Origin: Anoxypelagibacter denitrificans
GTDB lineage: Bacteria; Pseudomonadota; Alphaproteobacteria; Pelagibacterales; Pelagibacteraceae
DNA length: 34,086 nt
Assembly: GCA_017640265.1 (NCBI GenBank)
Contig: JAGFVZ010000003.1
Coordinates: 1-34,086, forward strand
Direction: 5' to 3'
Below, in pieces: positions 1 to 8,781 of this stretch. The notes beneath the pieces are model-generated. The model saw nothing but the letters and a program-made list of their open reading frames with translations. It was not told where the DNA came from and did not search any database. Numbering within the stretch: the stretch's first letter is position 1; each line of letters begins with the position of its first letter. The translations under genes were made by a program, and so were the position numbers.

Positions 1-547
1 TTGCTTGTGATAAATTTAAATTTTCGCTCCACGCTACAACTTGCATGCCGAAAGCTTTTCCTATCTTTGCCACTTGAGATCCAATTTTTCCAAGACCAAT
101 TAAACCTAAAATTTTTCCTTTTAATTCAAAACCAACGGTAGTTTGCCAATAGCCTTGGAACATATTATCAATTTCTTGTTTCATATTTCTCATAAGCCCA
201 AGTATTAAAGCCCAGGTAATCTCAGCTGCAGGATTAGGGTTGATGTCTGTGCCACAAACAATAATATTTCTTTTTTTTGTCTCCTCTAAATCAATCGCTT
301 TATTCCTCATCCCGCTAGTCATGATATATTTTAGGTTTTTTATGCCAGATATTAAAGACTTTGAAATTAGAGTTCTCTCTCTCATAACAAATAGCACTTC
401 GAATCCCTTTAAAGCGGCCAAAGATTCATCTTCATTTGCAAAAGATTGATTAAAGATTGTAAAATCATATTTATCCTTATGTTTATCAATATCAATAAAC
501 TCTCTAAAAATATTTTGATAATCGTCCAAAACTGCTACTTTAATCAT
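1..547 (-). CDS. D-2-hydroxyacid dehydrogenase, NAD-binding family (3' end outside window)
   Basis: The first 182 codons are visible; the gene runs off the left edge. The protein begins MIKVAVLDDYQ and reads through the N-terminal catalytic fold of D-isomer-specific 2-hydroxyacid dehydrogenases into the NAD-binding Rossmann domain. The nucleotide-binding loop GLGKIGSQVAK is followed by a strand typical of the family (MQVVAWS). Known members interconvert 2-oxo acids and D-2-hydroxyacids with NAD(P)H (lactate, glycerate and phosphoglycerate dehydrogenases). Substrate cannot be assigned, because the catalytic Arg/Glu/His residues lie beyond the edge. The ATG at 547 overlaps the last 8 bases of the upstream EamA gene (ATGATTAA), so translational coupling is likely. 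It would be the last visible gene of a dadA-EamA-dehydrogenase unit. Confidence 0.85.
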   Translation of the reverse strand, partial: MIKVAVLDDYQNIFREFIDIDKHKDKYDFTIFNQSFANEDESLAALKGFEVLFVMRERTLISKSLISGIKNLKYIMTSGMRNKAIDLEETKKRNIIVCGTDINPNPAAEITWALILGLMRNMKQEIDNMFQGYWQTTVGFELKGKILGLIGLGKIGSQVAKIGKAFGMQVVAWSENLNLSQA

Positions 548-1439
548 TGGCTACTTTCTTATTTGATAAATAAATACCTGTAATAATCAGTATTGCTCCA
601 ATTAAATGGTAGGTCATAAATTTTTCTTTAAAAATAATTATAGCCAATATCGTGCTAAAAATTGGCATTAAATGCAAAAATATTCCAGATCGATTTGAGC
701 CAATTATAGAGATCCCTTTAATCCAAAAAATAAAAGATGCCAATCCTGGAAAGATAACAACATAAGTTAAAGTTAATACAAAAGGTAAATGAATGCTCAC
801 CTTATAACCTAAAGCTAATTCTATCAAATATGTTGGTAACAAAAAAATTAAACCAGCAGAAATAATTGTTTGCAAAAGAGATAATTGTGATAATTCAAAT
901 TTTTTCTTCCTTAATAAAGCTGAGTATATAGCCCAAGAAAACATTGCAAAAACCATCCATAAGTCACCTTTGTTAAAGTTCAGATTTAATAGAATCTCCA
1001 AATCAGCCTTTGCAATTATTACGACAACTCCCAAAAGAGAAAAAATTACACCTAATATTTGATAAATGTTTGTTTTTTCAATTTTAAATAGCCAACAAAA
1101 AAAAATTATCATTACCGGAATAGTCGAAATCGTTAAAACTCCACTGATGACTTGAGTAAAGTTTAATGAGTAATAAACAATTGAATTAAATATTGTAACA
1201 CTTGTTATTCCCAAAATGATAATTAATCCGATATTTTCTAATATATAATTTTTTTTTCTGATAATTTCTGGAAGTGTAAATGGTGCTAATATTAACCAAG
1301 CAAATACCCATCTATAAAAATTTAATGTAAATGGCGGAATTTCAAAAAGACTAGCAGCCTTGCCAACAATAAAATTTCCTGACCAAAATAAAGTTGTAAG
1401 TATTAAAAGAATATAAGCAATTTTATCTCTTGAAAACAA
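540..1439 (-). CDS. EamA/DMT-superfamily permease
   Basis: A 299-residue, very hydrophobic protein with about ten predicted membrane helices arranged as two EamA repeats (roughly residues 8-145 and 155-292). The opening contains FWSGNFIVGKAAS, typical of drug/metabolite transporters, and the second repeat has the usual GSNRSGIFLHLMPIFSTILA segment. Known members export or import amino acids, metabolites or drugs across the inner membrane; no substrate can be read from sequence. It starts 8 bases after the dadA-like gene ends and overlaps the following dehydrogenase gene, so the three are probably co-transcribed. By context (inference) it may move an amino acid or the 2-oxo/hydroxy acid made by its neighbours. 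Length is normal for the family. Confidence 0.88.
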   Translation of the reverse strand: MFSRDKIAYILLILTTLFWSGNFIVGKAASLFEIPPFTLNFYRWVFAWLILAPFTLPEIIRKKNYILENIGLIIILGITSVTIFNSIVYYSLNFTQVISGVLTISTIPVMIIFFCWLFKIEKTNIYQILGVIFSLLGVVVIIAKADLEILLNLNFNKGDLWMVFAMFSWAIYSALLRKKKFELSQLSLLQTIISAGLIFLLPTYLIELALGYKVSIHLPFVLTLTYVVIFPGLASFIFWIKGISIIGSNRSGIFLHLMPIFSTILAIIIFKEKFMTYHLIGAILIITGIYLSNKKVAND

Positions 1440-1447
1440 AATGACCC

Positions 1448-2701
1448 CTAACTAAATCTTGTTGAACTATAAGCGGACAAATCCAAATTTGTTTTTTCAT
1501 TTGTCAAAATACCAGAAATTATTTTTCCTGTTATTGCGCCCAACGTCCATCCTAAGTGTTGGTGCCCAAAAGCATAAATAATATTTTTATTGTGTTTTGA
1601 AGGCCCTAAAACAGGAAGAAAATCAGGTAATGTAGGTCTAAAGCCTAACCACTCGTCTTCATGCTCACCTAGTTGAGGTAAAAGTTTTTTAGCGCAATTA
1701 ACGATATATTGAATTCTTTTTTTGGATGCTGGATTTTCTAACCCTCCCAGTTCAACAGTCCCAACAGCTCTCAAGCCTTGGTTCATAGGTGTCATACCAA
1801 ATGCTCCATCTAAAAAGATAACGGGCCTATTGAGTAATTTATTCATGTCTTTGAAATGAACATGATATCCTCTTTCTGTATCTAAAGGTATTTTTTCACC
1901 TAGTTGATCTGTTAATTTTTTAGAAAATGCACCACCGGCAATTACAGATTTTTCAAACTTAAATTCTTTTGAATCTGTTTTAATTAACGTTTCTTTTGCG
2001 CTAATTTGGCTTACCGATTTTACATTTTCTTTAATAAATTTTCCTCCTCTTTGAATAAAAAGTTCAAATATTTTTTTTAAAAATTCGCCAGGATCTCTTG
2101 CATGAGAAGCATAATCAAAGTAAACGCCTCCTGAAAAAACAGGTTTTAAATTTGGCTCTAGATCTAAAATTTCTTTAACGGATAATAACTTTTGCTTTAC
2201 TCCTAAATCATCTCTGACTTTGATCTCCAATTCTCTACTTTTTAGATTTCGATTTGTCCAAATGTATATAATGCCTTTTTTCTCTACTAAATTAGTTGTA
2301 TCAATTTCTTGAAATATCTCTTCATAAGCTTCCATTGAAAGGTCTAAGATTTGATTCATGTATTTAGCGGTATGTAACATTGATTTTTTATTACAATTTT
2401 TTAAGTATCTTAATATCCACGGCAACATTTTTGGAATGTAATTCCACTTTAGCGCTAGAGGTCCGTTGGAACTGAACAACATTCTCGGAACATCATATAA
2501 AATATCTGGTCTATTTAATTGCAATACAGCGTAGGGCGAAAAATGTCCGGCATTGCCATAGGACGCCCTTTCCTTAAGATCGCTAGAGTCGAATATCGTT
2601 GTTGGTATATCTTTTTTTAATAACTGAAGACCTATACAAACACCTTGGATACCCGCACCAACTACTCCAACTGATGAACAACTGCCAGTAGACATAAACA
2701 C
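1448..2701 (-). CDS. dadA: FAD-dependent D-amino acid dehydrogenase (DadA-like)
   Basis: 417 residues of the DAO/DadA oxidoreductase family. The FAD-binding glycine motif GAGIQG is at residues 15-20, followed by an acidic strand end (TIFDSSD). The C-terminal part has the family blocks ERGYHVHF and GFRPTLPDFLPVLGPS, then GHQHLGWTLGAITG. Known DadA enzymes oxidise D-amino acids to 2-oxo acids plus ammonia and pass electrons to the respiratory chain; related glycine oxidases or other amine oxidases remain possible. The longest frame starts with GTG at 2701; an ATG two codons in (2695) is an equally good start and neither has a strong ribosome binding site. It heads a tight unit with the EamA permease and a 2-hydroxyacid dehydrogenase. 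Confidence 0.82.
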   Translation of the reverse strand: MFMSTGSCSSVGVVGAGIQGVCIGLQLLKKDIPTTIFDSSDLKERASYGNAGHFSPYAVLQLNRPDILYDVPRMLFSSNGPLALKWNYIPKMLPWILRYLKNCNKKSMLHTAKYMNQILDLSMEAYEEIFQEIDTTNLVEKKGIIYIWTNRNLKSRELEIKVRDDLGVKQKLLSVKEILDLEPNLKPVFSGGVYFDYASHARDPGEFLKKIFELFIQRGGKFIKENVKSVSQISAKETLIKTDSKEFKFEKSVIAGGAFSKKLTDQLGEKIPLDTERGYHVHFKDMNKLLNRPVIFLDGAFGMTPMNQGLRAVGTVELGGLENPASKKRIQYIVNCAKKLLPQLGEHEDEWLGFRPTLPDFLPVLGPSKHNKNIIYAFGHQHLGWTLGAITGKIISGILTNEKTNLDLSAYSSTRFS

Positions 2702-2754
2702 GTTCTAACTCAAATTCTTATTGATTAAAATATGGTAGATTGTACTGCTTTTTA

Positions 2755-3222
2755 TTAGTTGCTAGCAACTATTTTTGGACGGCCTGACTTTTTAGATTGT
2801 TCCTTGTTCGAATCCGTTTCTATTGAATCTAACCTAAACTCATCTTGTGCTGCTTCTAAACTTGTGCTCTCAGTTTTTTTGATATAACCAGTAATATCTG
2901 CGCCTGCTTCTGTTTTTAAAGTTTCGCTGAATAAAATATCGCCTTTTACAACTGCAGTGTTCCCAATAAGTATAGTTTTTGCAACAACTTTGCCTTCTAG
3001 ATGACCATAGATCTCTATTTTTTCTGTCTCGATAGGACCAATGATAGAGCCTGTTTCTTTAATTACTAAATCATTTGTGTAAACACCGCCTTTTATTAAA
3101 CCGGCTACGTCAATTGCACCTGAAGTTCTAAGCGTTCCTTCTAATGAAAAAGTTTCGCTAATAAGCGACCTACCGCTATCATTAAGAGGTCTTGGCGTCT
3201 CAGACTTTTTTGTTCCAAACAT
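2755..3222 (-). CDS. Bactofilin family protein
   Basis: 155 residues. The central region (about 20-120) is the bactofilin (DUF583) domain: repeated short hydrophobic/glycine turns such as IDVAGLIKGGVYTNDLVIKETGSIIG and IYGHLEGKVVAKTILIGNTAVVKGDI, which form the right-handed beta-helix of this polymerising cytoskeletal family. The ends are polar and disordered, with an acidic tail before GRPKIVASN. Known bactofilins form membrane-associated filaments that recruit envelope enzymes and shape the cell. It lies directly downstream of rodA but 84 bases away, with its own promoter candidate, so it may be separately controlled. The ATG at 3222 has no Shine-Dalgarno sequence; the -10 candidate ends about 7 bases upstream, suggesting a leaderless message. 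Confidence 0.9.
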   Translation of the reverse strand: MFGTKKSETPRPLNDSGRSLISETFSLEGTLRTSGAIDVAGLIKGGVYTNDLVIKETGSIIGPIETEKIEIYGHLEGKVVAKTILIGNTAVVKGDILFSETLKTEAGADITGYIKKTESTSLEAAQDEFRLDSIETDSNKEQSKKSGRPKIVASN

Positions 3223-3227
3223 GACGT

Positions 3228-3258
3228 GTATAACAACAAATTATTTGCATGTTTGCAA
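3228..3258 (-). promoter_or_regulatory. Candidate promoter of the bactofilin gene
   Basis: On the minus strand TTGCAA (3258-3253) is followed after 17 bases by TGTTAT (3235-3230) or after 19 by TTATAC (3233-3228). The start codon lies only 7 bases beyond, so transcription would begin at or beside the ATG. The -35 sits in a small dyad TTGCA-TGTT-TGCAA. No experimental support. Confidence 0.4.
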
Positions 3259-3263
3259 GGATG

Positions 3264-3298
3264 AAAATAGATTTTTTTAGATTAAATTTCTCTATTTT
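3264..3298 (-). terminator. Weak AT-rich hairpin after rodA
   Basis: Just beyond the rodA stop codon an 8-base inverted repeat AAAATAGA / TCTATTTT with a 19-base A-rich loop can form a weak hairpin followed by a short T-rich run. It is the only candidate for ending the mre-rodA transcript, and too AT-rich to be convincing. Confidence 0.2.
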
Positions 3299-3306
3299 TA
3301 GTTGAA

Positions 3307-4431
3307 TTATCCTATTACTTGATCTTTGTGTATGCCACAGCTCATCGCAATACCCAAACCTAGCATTATAGCCATCATTGAAGATCCGCCGTAAGAAAGG
3401 ATGGGCAAGGGTGCTCCTACTATAGGTATTAAGCCTAAAACCATTCCCATATTCACCGCAACATAGATAAAGAAAGCTGTGGCAAAACTGTAACAATAAA
3501 ATTTTCCAAAACTATTTCTAACCATGTTACCTATGCTTACTATTCTCCAGGTAATTAGTATATAAAGTGTTAAAATCGATATGGATCCAAAAAAACCAAA
3601 TTCTTCCGAAAATAAAGTAAAAATAAAATCGGTATGTTTTTCGGGTAAATAATCAAGATAGCTCTGTGATCCATTTAAAAAACCTTTTCCAAATAGCCCG
3701 CCTGAACCAATCGCTATTTTAGACTGGGTAATTTGATATCCTGCGCCAAGTGGATCTCTAGAAGGATCTAAAAAAGTTAAAATTCTAGATTTTTGATAGG
3801 GCTTTAAAAAAGAAATTACAACAGGTGCAATAGACAAGAAAATAATGCCAAGATAAGCAAAAAATTGCATCTTAACTCCTGCAAGCCAGATCACAGCTAT
3901 GCCCCCAACTGCAATTAAAACAGATGTTCCAAGATCGGGTTGAATAACCACTAATAGAACTGGAGCTATTAAAGCTATAAGCGGTTGGAGCAAATATTTA
4001 AGTCTATTAACATCGGTTGATGAAATTTTGTGATAATACTTTGCTAAAAATAAAATAAGCCCAATTTTCATTAACTCTGAGGGTTGTAAATTAAGAAAAT
4101 AAAGACTCAACCATCTTTGCGATCCTGAAGAGGTTAGACCAAAATACTTTACTAAAATTAACAGAACAAGAACTATCAAATAAAAGATGGTACTTGAATT
4201 GTACCAAAAATTTGATGAAAAAAAGGAAACCACAAAAAATAAGAGAAAAAAAATAAAAAATCTTACGATATGACTTTTTGTATGATAGGCAAATTCTCCA
4301 CCATCGGTAGAATACATTGCAAAGCAACTAATTATTCCAAGTAACAGAATAGAAAGAATAAGAATTATATCTAAAGAAAAAACTTTATCTCTAAATGTTA
4401 AGCGGGATACAATTGCGCCTGGTTTAAACAT
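3307..4431 (-). CDS. rodA: Peptidoglycan glycosyltransferase RodA (SEDS family)
   Basis: 374 residues with about ten membrane helices. The SEDS signatures are present in order: LNLQPSELMKIGLIL, VVIQPDLGTSVL, YLPEKHTDFIFTLFSEEFGF and the C-terminal GLIPIVGAPLPILSYGGSSM. RodA polymerises lipid II into glycan strands on the outer face of the inner membrane, working with the transpeptidase PBP2. The gene starts at 4431 inside the stop of mrdA (TAATG, one-base overlap), as expected for partners made in stoichiometric amounts. The SEDS family also includes FtsW, but the PBP2/mre context and lack of division genes nearby support RodA. Length is typical. Confidence 0.96.
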   Translation of the reverse strand: MFKPGAIVSRLTFRDKVFSLDIILILSILLLGIISCFAMYSTDGGEFAYHTKSHIVRFFIFFLLFFVVSFFSSNFWYNSSTIFYLIVLVLLILVKYFGLTSSGSQRWLSLYFLNLQPSELMKIGLILFLAKYYHKISSTDVNRLKYLLQPLIALIAPVLLVVIQPDLGTSVLIAVGGIAVIWLAGVKMQFFAYLGIIFLSIAPVVISFLKPYQKSRILTFLDPSRDPLGAGYQITQSKIAIGSGGLFGKGFLNGSQSYLDYLPEKHTDFIFTLFSEEFGFFGSISILTLYILITWRIVSIGNMVRNSFGKFYCYSFATAFFIYVAVNMGMVLGLIPIVGAPLPILSYGGSSMMAIMLGLGIAMSCGIHKDQVIG

Positions 4432-6362
4432 TATACACTTTCACCCTTGATTTGTTGAACTTCTCTTAATGAGTGTCTTTCTAATAATTTTTTAATTACC
4501 TGTTTTGCAATTGGTGCCGCACTACTGCTTCCTGAACCACCATGTTCAATAACAACACTTATGGCATATCTTGGATCATGGTACGGTGCAAATGCAACAA
4601 ATAAAGCATGGTCTCTTTGTTCGTAAGGAAGATCTACGTTTTTAATTTCAAGCTCTCTTTGTAATGCGGTAAATTTCCTTATTTGTGAAGTTCCAGTTTT
4701 CCCAGCAAATATAAAACCTTTTTTTGTTAATCTCGAACGATATGAAGTTCCGCGAGGTTCATTAGTAGCTTTAAAGAGTGCCTCCTTAACAAAATTTATG
4801 TTTTCTTGATTTTTAAAAAGAGTTTTATATTTTAATTTTCCAATGAACCCTTCGATTGCATTTAGATTTTCTCCGGAAGTTTCTTCGTTTCTAATAAACT
4901 CCTCTAATCCTTCGAAAGACTTATCTCTCAAAATAATTTTTGGTTTTATTTGATAACCTCCGTTGGCTATCTGAGCCATCACTAAACATAATTGCAAAGG
5001 TGTTGTTTGCCAGTAACCTTGCCCAATACCGCTGTGTAGAGTTTCTCCAAGATACCAATTTTTGCCTATATTGATCTTTTTCCATTTTGTATTGGGAACA
5101 ACCCCTTGTCTTTCTTCAAGAAATCCTTCTAGAACTTTTTTACCAAGACCAAATTTTTTTGCAGTTTCTGAAAGTCGATCTACTCCCAACCTTCTTGCAA
5201 CTTCATAAAAATATACGTCGCAAGATTGTTTAATCGCCTCTTTCATATCAACAAAACCATGACCTTTTTTCTTCCAACAATGAAATTTTTCTCCGTATAA
5301 TTCAATATGCCCCTTACACTGTTGAACCATTTTCGGATTGACAACGTCATTTTCTAAAGCACTTATAGTTACTAGTGTTTTTATAGTTGAGCCTGGAGGA
5401 TACAGACCCGACATGGCTTTGTTCACCAAAGGTTTACCTCTATGCTGAGTTAATTGCTTCCAATCCTTTTGACTAATACCATGAACAAATTTATTAGGAT
5501 CAAAAGTTGGTGAAGAAGCCATGACGACAATGTCCCCTTTGTAAATGTCCATAACACAAACTGAACCTGCTTTGTTTTTTAATAATTTAGTTGAAAGCTT
5601 TTGAAGTTCTAAATCTAAGGTTGTTTTAAAAGTTTTACCTGGCTGTCCTTGACTAATTGATATTTCTCTAATTCTTTTCCCAAAAGCGTTTACCTCATAT
5701 CTTTTATAACCAATGGAACCAACCATTTCTGGATCCAATTTATTTTCTAAACCTGTTTTTCCAACTCTCATGCCTGCCACATTCATGTTTCTTAAATACT
5801 CTTTGTTTTGTAAATCTTTTTTACTAATTTGTGAGACATATCCAATCACATGAGAGAAAGATTCTTGATGATAAACTCTTGCAACGGAAATGGTGGGTTC
5901 AACCCCTTGTAGTTCATGTAAAAATAAATTAATTCTTGAAAATTCTGACCATGTTAAGTTATCAGAAACAATAACGGGGTCCCATGGCTTTTGGGATGCA
6001 ATTTTTCTTTTTAATCTAAATATGTCTTTGTCAGATAAATTCAAAATAGTCTTTAACCTAAAAAATAAACTATTTATATTTTCAGTATTTTCTGGAATGA
6101 CATGAAGTTGATAAACTTGTTTATTAGATGCGATGTCATTTCCAAAATAATCTTTAATGATTCCGCGGGGCGGGGCGAATTTCCATTCGCGAAATCTATT
6201 TTTATCTGACAAGGTCTTGTACTTTTTGCTTTCATTAATTTGTAAAGAAATTAATCTTCCCACAATTCCTAAAACAACAACGGTTTTTGCTGCTGATATC
6301 ACGAACATTCTTCTACTGAGTAATCGTATTTTGCTTTCTCCTCCAGCTCTATCGCTAATCAT
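4431..6362 (-). CDS. mrdA: Penicillin-binding protein 2 (PBP2), elongation transpeptidase
   Basis: 643 residues. One N-terminal membrane anchor (about 22-40) is followed by the PBP dimerisation domain beginning FAPPRGIIKDYFGNDIASN, and then the transpeptidase domain. Active-site motifs are complete: STIK with nucleophile Ser325, SCD at 380-382, and KTG at 555-557. PBP2 cross-links peptidoglycan during side-wall elongation in the periplasm together with RodA and MreC. It overlaps mreD by four bases (ATGA) and rodA by one, so it is translated as part of the mreB-to-rodA operon. The central segment between SCD and KTG has a lineage-type insertion around 480-520 of charged residues. No defect is visible. 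Confidence 0.96.
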   Translation of the reverse strand: MISDRAGGESKIRLLSRRMFVISAAKTVVVLGIVGRLISLQINESKKYKTLSDKNRFREWKFAPPRGIIKDYFGNDIASNKQVYQLHVIPENTENINSLFFRLKTILNLSDKDIFRLKRKIASQKPWDPVIVSDNLTWSEFSRINLFLHELQGVEPTISVARVYHQESFSHVIGYVSQISKKDLQNKEYLRNMNVAGMRVGKTGLENKLDPEMVGSIGYKRYEVNAFGKRIREISISQGQPGKTFKTTLDLELQKLSTKLLKNKAGSVCVMDIYKGDIVVMASSPTFDPNKFVHGISQKDWKQLTQHRGKPLVNKAMSGLYPPGSTIKTLVTISALENDVVNPKMVQQCKGHIELYGEKFHCWKKKGHGFVDMKEAIKQSCDVYFYEVARRLGVDRLSETAKKFGLGKKVLEGFLEERQGVVPNTKWKKINIGKNWYLGETLHSGIGQGYWQTTPLQLCLVMAQIANGGYQIKPKIILRDKSFEGLEEFIRNEETSGENLNAIEGFIGKLKYKTLFKNQENINFVKEALFKATNEPRGTSYRSRLTKKGFIFAGKTGTSQIRKFTALQRELEIKNVDLPYEQRDHALFVAFAPYHDPRYAISVVIEHGGSGSSSAAPIAKQVIKKLLERHSLREVQQIKGESV

Positions 6363-6871
6363 TTAGCTCCCGCAATAATAAATTTTCTATAAAATTCAAA
6401 AAGCACCCAAAAAAATGGGTAGAATATAAATGTAAAAAAAGAATTATAAAATATAGAAATGTATTCTACTTGCGCCTCTGCATATTTATTCATTAAAAAG
6501 AAATATAAAAAATTTCCAATTAATATGGCAATAATAAAAGTAAACCAATCTGTAAATAATGAGCTTCGAACGGTAGCATTTCTTACATATGCTGCAACAA
6601 GTGAAACAAATAAATAACAAAGTGCACTTGTTCCCAAAGGTAAACTTAAGACTACATCATTTATTAATCCTGATAAAAATACAAAGCCATACCCTAGAAT
6701 ATCTGGATCTCTTAAAACCCAATAATAAATAATTATGAATTGAAGGTTAAATGAAAAAATTTTCCAATAATAAAATTGTGTGTGAAACTCTGAAATACAG
6801 ATATAAAAAAGTAATATTAGAGGCCCCATTTCAAGAATTAATTTTTTTAATCTTTTAAAACTTATTGCCAT
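6359..6871 (-). CDS. mreD: Rod shape-determining protein MreD
   Basis: 170 residues, strongly hydrophobic, about five to six membrane helices, with GYGFVFLSGLINDVVLSLPLGTSAL matching the conserved MreD core (acidic residue after the fourth helix region, then P-LG-SA). MreD is an inner-membrane partner of MreC in the elongasome; its biochemical role is still unclear. The assignment rests on both the core motif and its place between mreC (2-base gap) and mrdA (ATGA overlap), since MreD sequences diverge quickly. A start at 6871 follows immediately after mreC and fits the expected length. Confidence 0.9.
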   Translation of the reverse strand: MAISFKRLKKLILEMGPLILLFYICISEFHTQFYYWKIFSFNLQFIIIYYWVLRDPDILGYGFVFLSGLINDVVLSLPLGTSALCYLFVSLVAAYVRNATVRSSLFTDWFTFIIAILIGNFLYFFLMNKYAEAQVEYISIFYNSFFTFIFYPFFWVLFEFYRKFIIAGAK

Positions 6872-6873
6872 TT

Positions 6874-7728
6874 TTACATTGCCTCCGCATCTGAAGATTT
6901 GTCCAAGATAACATTAACAAAAGATACCTGATTGGGATCGGAAAATAATTTTACTTTTATTTTATTGTCTTCAAAAATTACACTGCCAACCGGGATTCCT
7001 TCAAAAAAAATCCCGTCTTTTCCAGATGTAAAAACTAAATTTTTATCATTAAGTTCGAATTTTTCAGGTAGATATTCTAATTTTGGTTTATCTTCTCCAC
7101 GTCCCGAGAGAATTGCTTGAGAACCTTTAGGAGAAATCATCACTGGAATCTTGCTGTTTAAGTCGTTGAGAAGTAAAATTCTGGCTGAAAGAAAATTGAC
7201 CTCAACAACTCTCCCTACTAAATTACCTTCGCTTAAAACCGGCATTCCTAATTTAATTCTAGAACTACTGCCTCTGTTTATGATGACTGAATTTAAATAT
7301 GGACTATTCTTATCAAGAATTACTTTTGCGGCTATTGTTGTAAAAGCTGATTTTTTTTCTAACTGAATTATATCTTGTAATCTCTTATTTGCCGTTTGTA
7401 GATATAAAGTCTGAAAATCTTTATTCTTTAGCTCTTCAAGTTCTGTTTTTAGTTTTCGATTTTCTTTGTAAACAAAGATATGGGTAATAAAAAAATCCTT
7501 TACAGTTCCAGAAAATTTTATTGGAGAAGAAGAAATTGCGGAGATTCTATAGACTCCATCGTTAAGTAAACTTCTTAATATTTTTATTGGTTTTAATTCG
7601 CTAATATCTAAAACGAAAATAGATAATGAAAGTAAAATTAAAACGAAGAGAGAAAATTTTTGTTTTGCGCCTCTTTGTAAAAGAGCCGAACGAATAGCTA
7701 TTCCAAAATCATCTCGGCTTGTAGACAT
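6874..7728 (-). CDS. mreC: Rod shape-determining protein MreC
   Basis: 284 residues. A cytoplasmic N-terminus (about 1-25) precedes one membrane helix (about 26-44). A short coiled-coil region (about 80-115, KENRKLKTELEELKNKDF) leads into the double beta-barrel periplasmic domain, with the conserved stretches NRGSSSRIKLGMPVLSEGNLVGRV and LVFTSGKDGIFFEGIPVGSV. MreC links cytoplasmic MreB filaments to PBP2/RodA. It follows mreB by 18 bases and precedes mreD by 2. Length and domain order are normal. Confidence 0.95.
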   Translation of the reverse strand: MSTSRDDFGIAIRSALLQRGAKQKFSLFVLILLSLSIFVLDISELKPIKILRSLLNDGVYRISAISSSPIKFSGTVKDFFITHIFVYKENRKLKTELEELKNKDFQTLYLQTANKRLQDIIQLEKKSAFTTIAAKVILDKNSPYLNSVIINRGSSSRIKLGMPVLSEGNLVGRVVEVNFLSARILLLNDLNSKIPVMISPKGSQAILSGRGEDKPKLEYLPEKFELNDKNLVFTSGKDGIFFEGIPVGSVIFEDNKIKVKLFSDPNQVSFVNVILDKSSDAEAM

Positions 7729-7746
7729 GTTTCAATTAACAACAAA

Positions 7747-8781
7747 CTAATATTCTGACAGCATTGTAGAAAACATTTCCTCTTGCTCTAGTGCTTTTCC
7801 AGCACCTATTGCAACACAAGAAAGTGGATCATCTGCAATTTGAACAGGCAATCCTGTTTCCTTGGATATTAATTTATCAATATTTTTAAGTAATGCCCCT
7901 CCTCCTGTAAGAACAAGTCCCATATCAACTAAATCGGCTGATAATTCTGGAGGGGTATTTTCTAATGCAGTTATAATTCCTGACATTATTTGATCCAAAA
8001 TGGGTTTTAAAGCCTCTGCGGTGTCTTCCTCTTTAAGATTTATTTCCCTAGGAGTTCCAGTTCTAATATCACGACCCTTCATAAGATAAGTATTTCCAGA
8101 ACTAGCTATAGCAGTTCCAATTTCTTTTTTAATTTTTTCTGCGCTAGCCTCGCCAATTAACAAATTAAATTTTGCTCTCATAAAAGCAATAATGGCTTGG
8201 TCCATAGAATCTCCTGCTACCCTTAAAGACTTGGAGTAAACTACGCCACCTAAAGACATCACCGCTATCTCGGTAGTTCCGCCGCCGATATCCACCACCA
8301 TGGATCCTGTGGCTTCAGAAATAGGTAGGCCTGCCCCTATTGCTGCTGCAATTGGTTCTTCAATTAGCTGGACTTTCCTTGCGCCGGCAACAAGAGCCGA
8401 ATCTTGAATGGCTTTTCTCTCAACTGGAGTCGATCCTGTTGGAACGGAAATTAATATTCTGGGGTTTGCAAAAGCACTTTTTTTGTGAACTTTTTTAATA
8501 AAGTGCTTAATCATCTCCTCAGTAACTACGAAGTCTGCGATAACTCCATCTTTCAACGGTCTTACGGCAGAAATATTTCCTGGAGTTCTTCCGAGCATGG
8601 TTTTAGCTTCATCTCCTACAGCCAAAACAGATTTTTTTCCTTTTTCATCAATAATTGCCACTACTGAGGGTTCGTTTAAAACTACTCCCTTTTCTTTAAC
8701 AACCACTAGTGTGTTAGCTGTTCCCAAGTCTATAGCCATATCTTGGGACCACATTTTAGATAACTTATTTAGTCCAAACAT
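7747..8781 (-). CDS. mreB: Rod shape-determining protein MreB (bacterial actin)
   Basis: 344 residues, an actin-fold ATPase. Phosphate 1 loop DLGTANT is at about 18-24; phosphate 2 is in VVDIGGGTTEIAV; the adenosine motif is LVLTGGGALL near the C-terminus. MreB forms antiparallel filaments under the inner membrane and orients side-wall synthesis. The ATG immediately follows the leuA stop (TAAATG, no spacer), and its Shine-Dalgarno sequence AAAGGA lies inside the last codons of leuA, so translation and probably transcription are tied to leuA. It leads the mreB-mreC-mreD-mrdA-rodA operon. Confidence 0.98.
   Translation of the reverse strand: MFGLNKLSKMWSQDMAIDLGTANTLVVVKEKGVVLNEPSVVAIIDEKGKKSVLAVGDEAKTMLGRTPGNISAVRPLKDGVIADFVVTEEMIKHFIKKVHKKSAFANPRILISVPTGSTPVERKAIQDSALVAGARKVQLIEEPIAAAIGAGLPISEATGSMVVDIGGGTTEIAVMSLGGVVYSKSLRVAGDSMDQAIIAFMRAKFNLLIGEASAEKIKKEIGTAIASSGNTYLMKGRDIRTGTPREINLKEEDTAEALKPILDQIMSGIITALENTPPELSADLVDMGLVLTGGGALLKNIDKLISKETGLPVQIADDPLSCVAIGAGKALEQEEMFSTMLSEY

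Noticed and set aside
3200..3496. Minus-strand frame of 98 codons overlapping the end of rodA and the start of the bactofilin gene
   Set aside because: It overlaps two confident genes in another frame and its product has no recognisable features.
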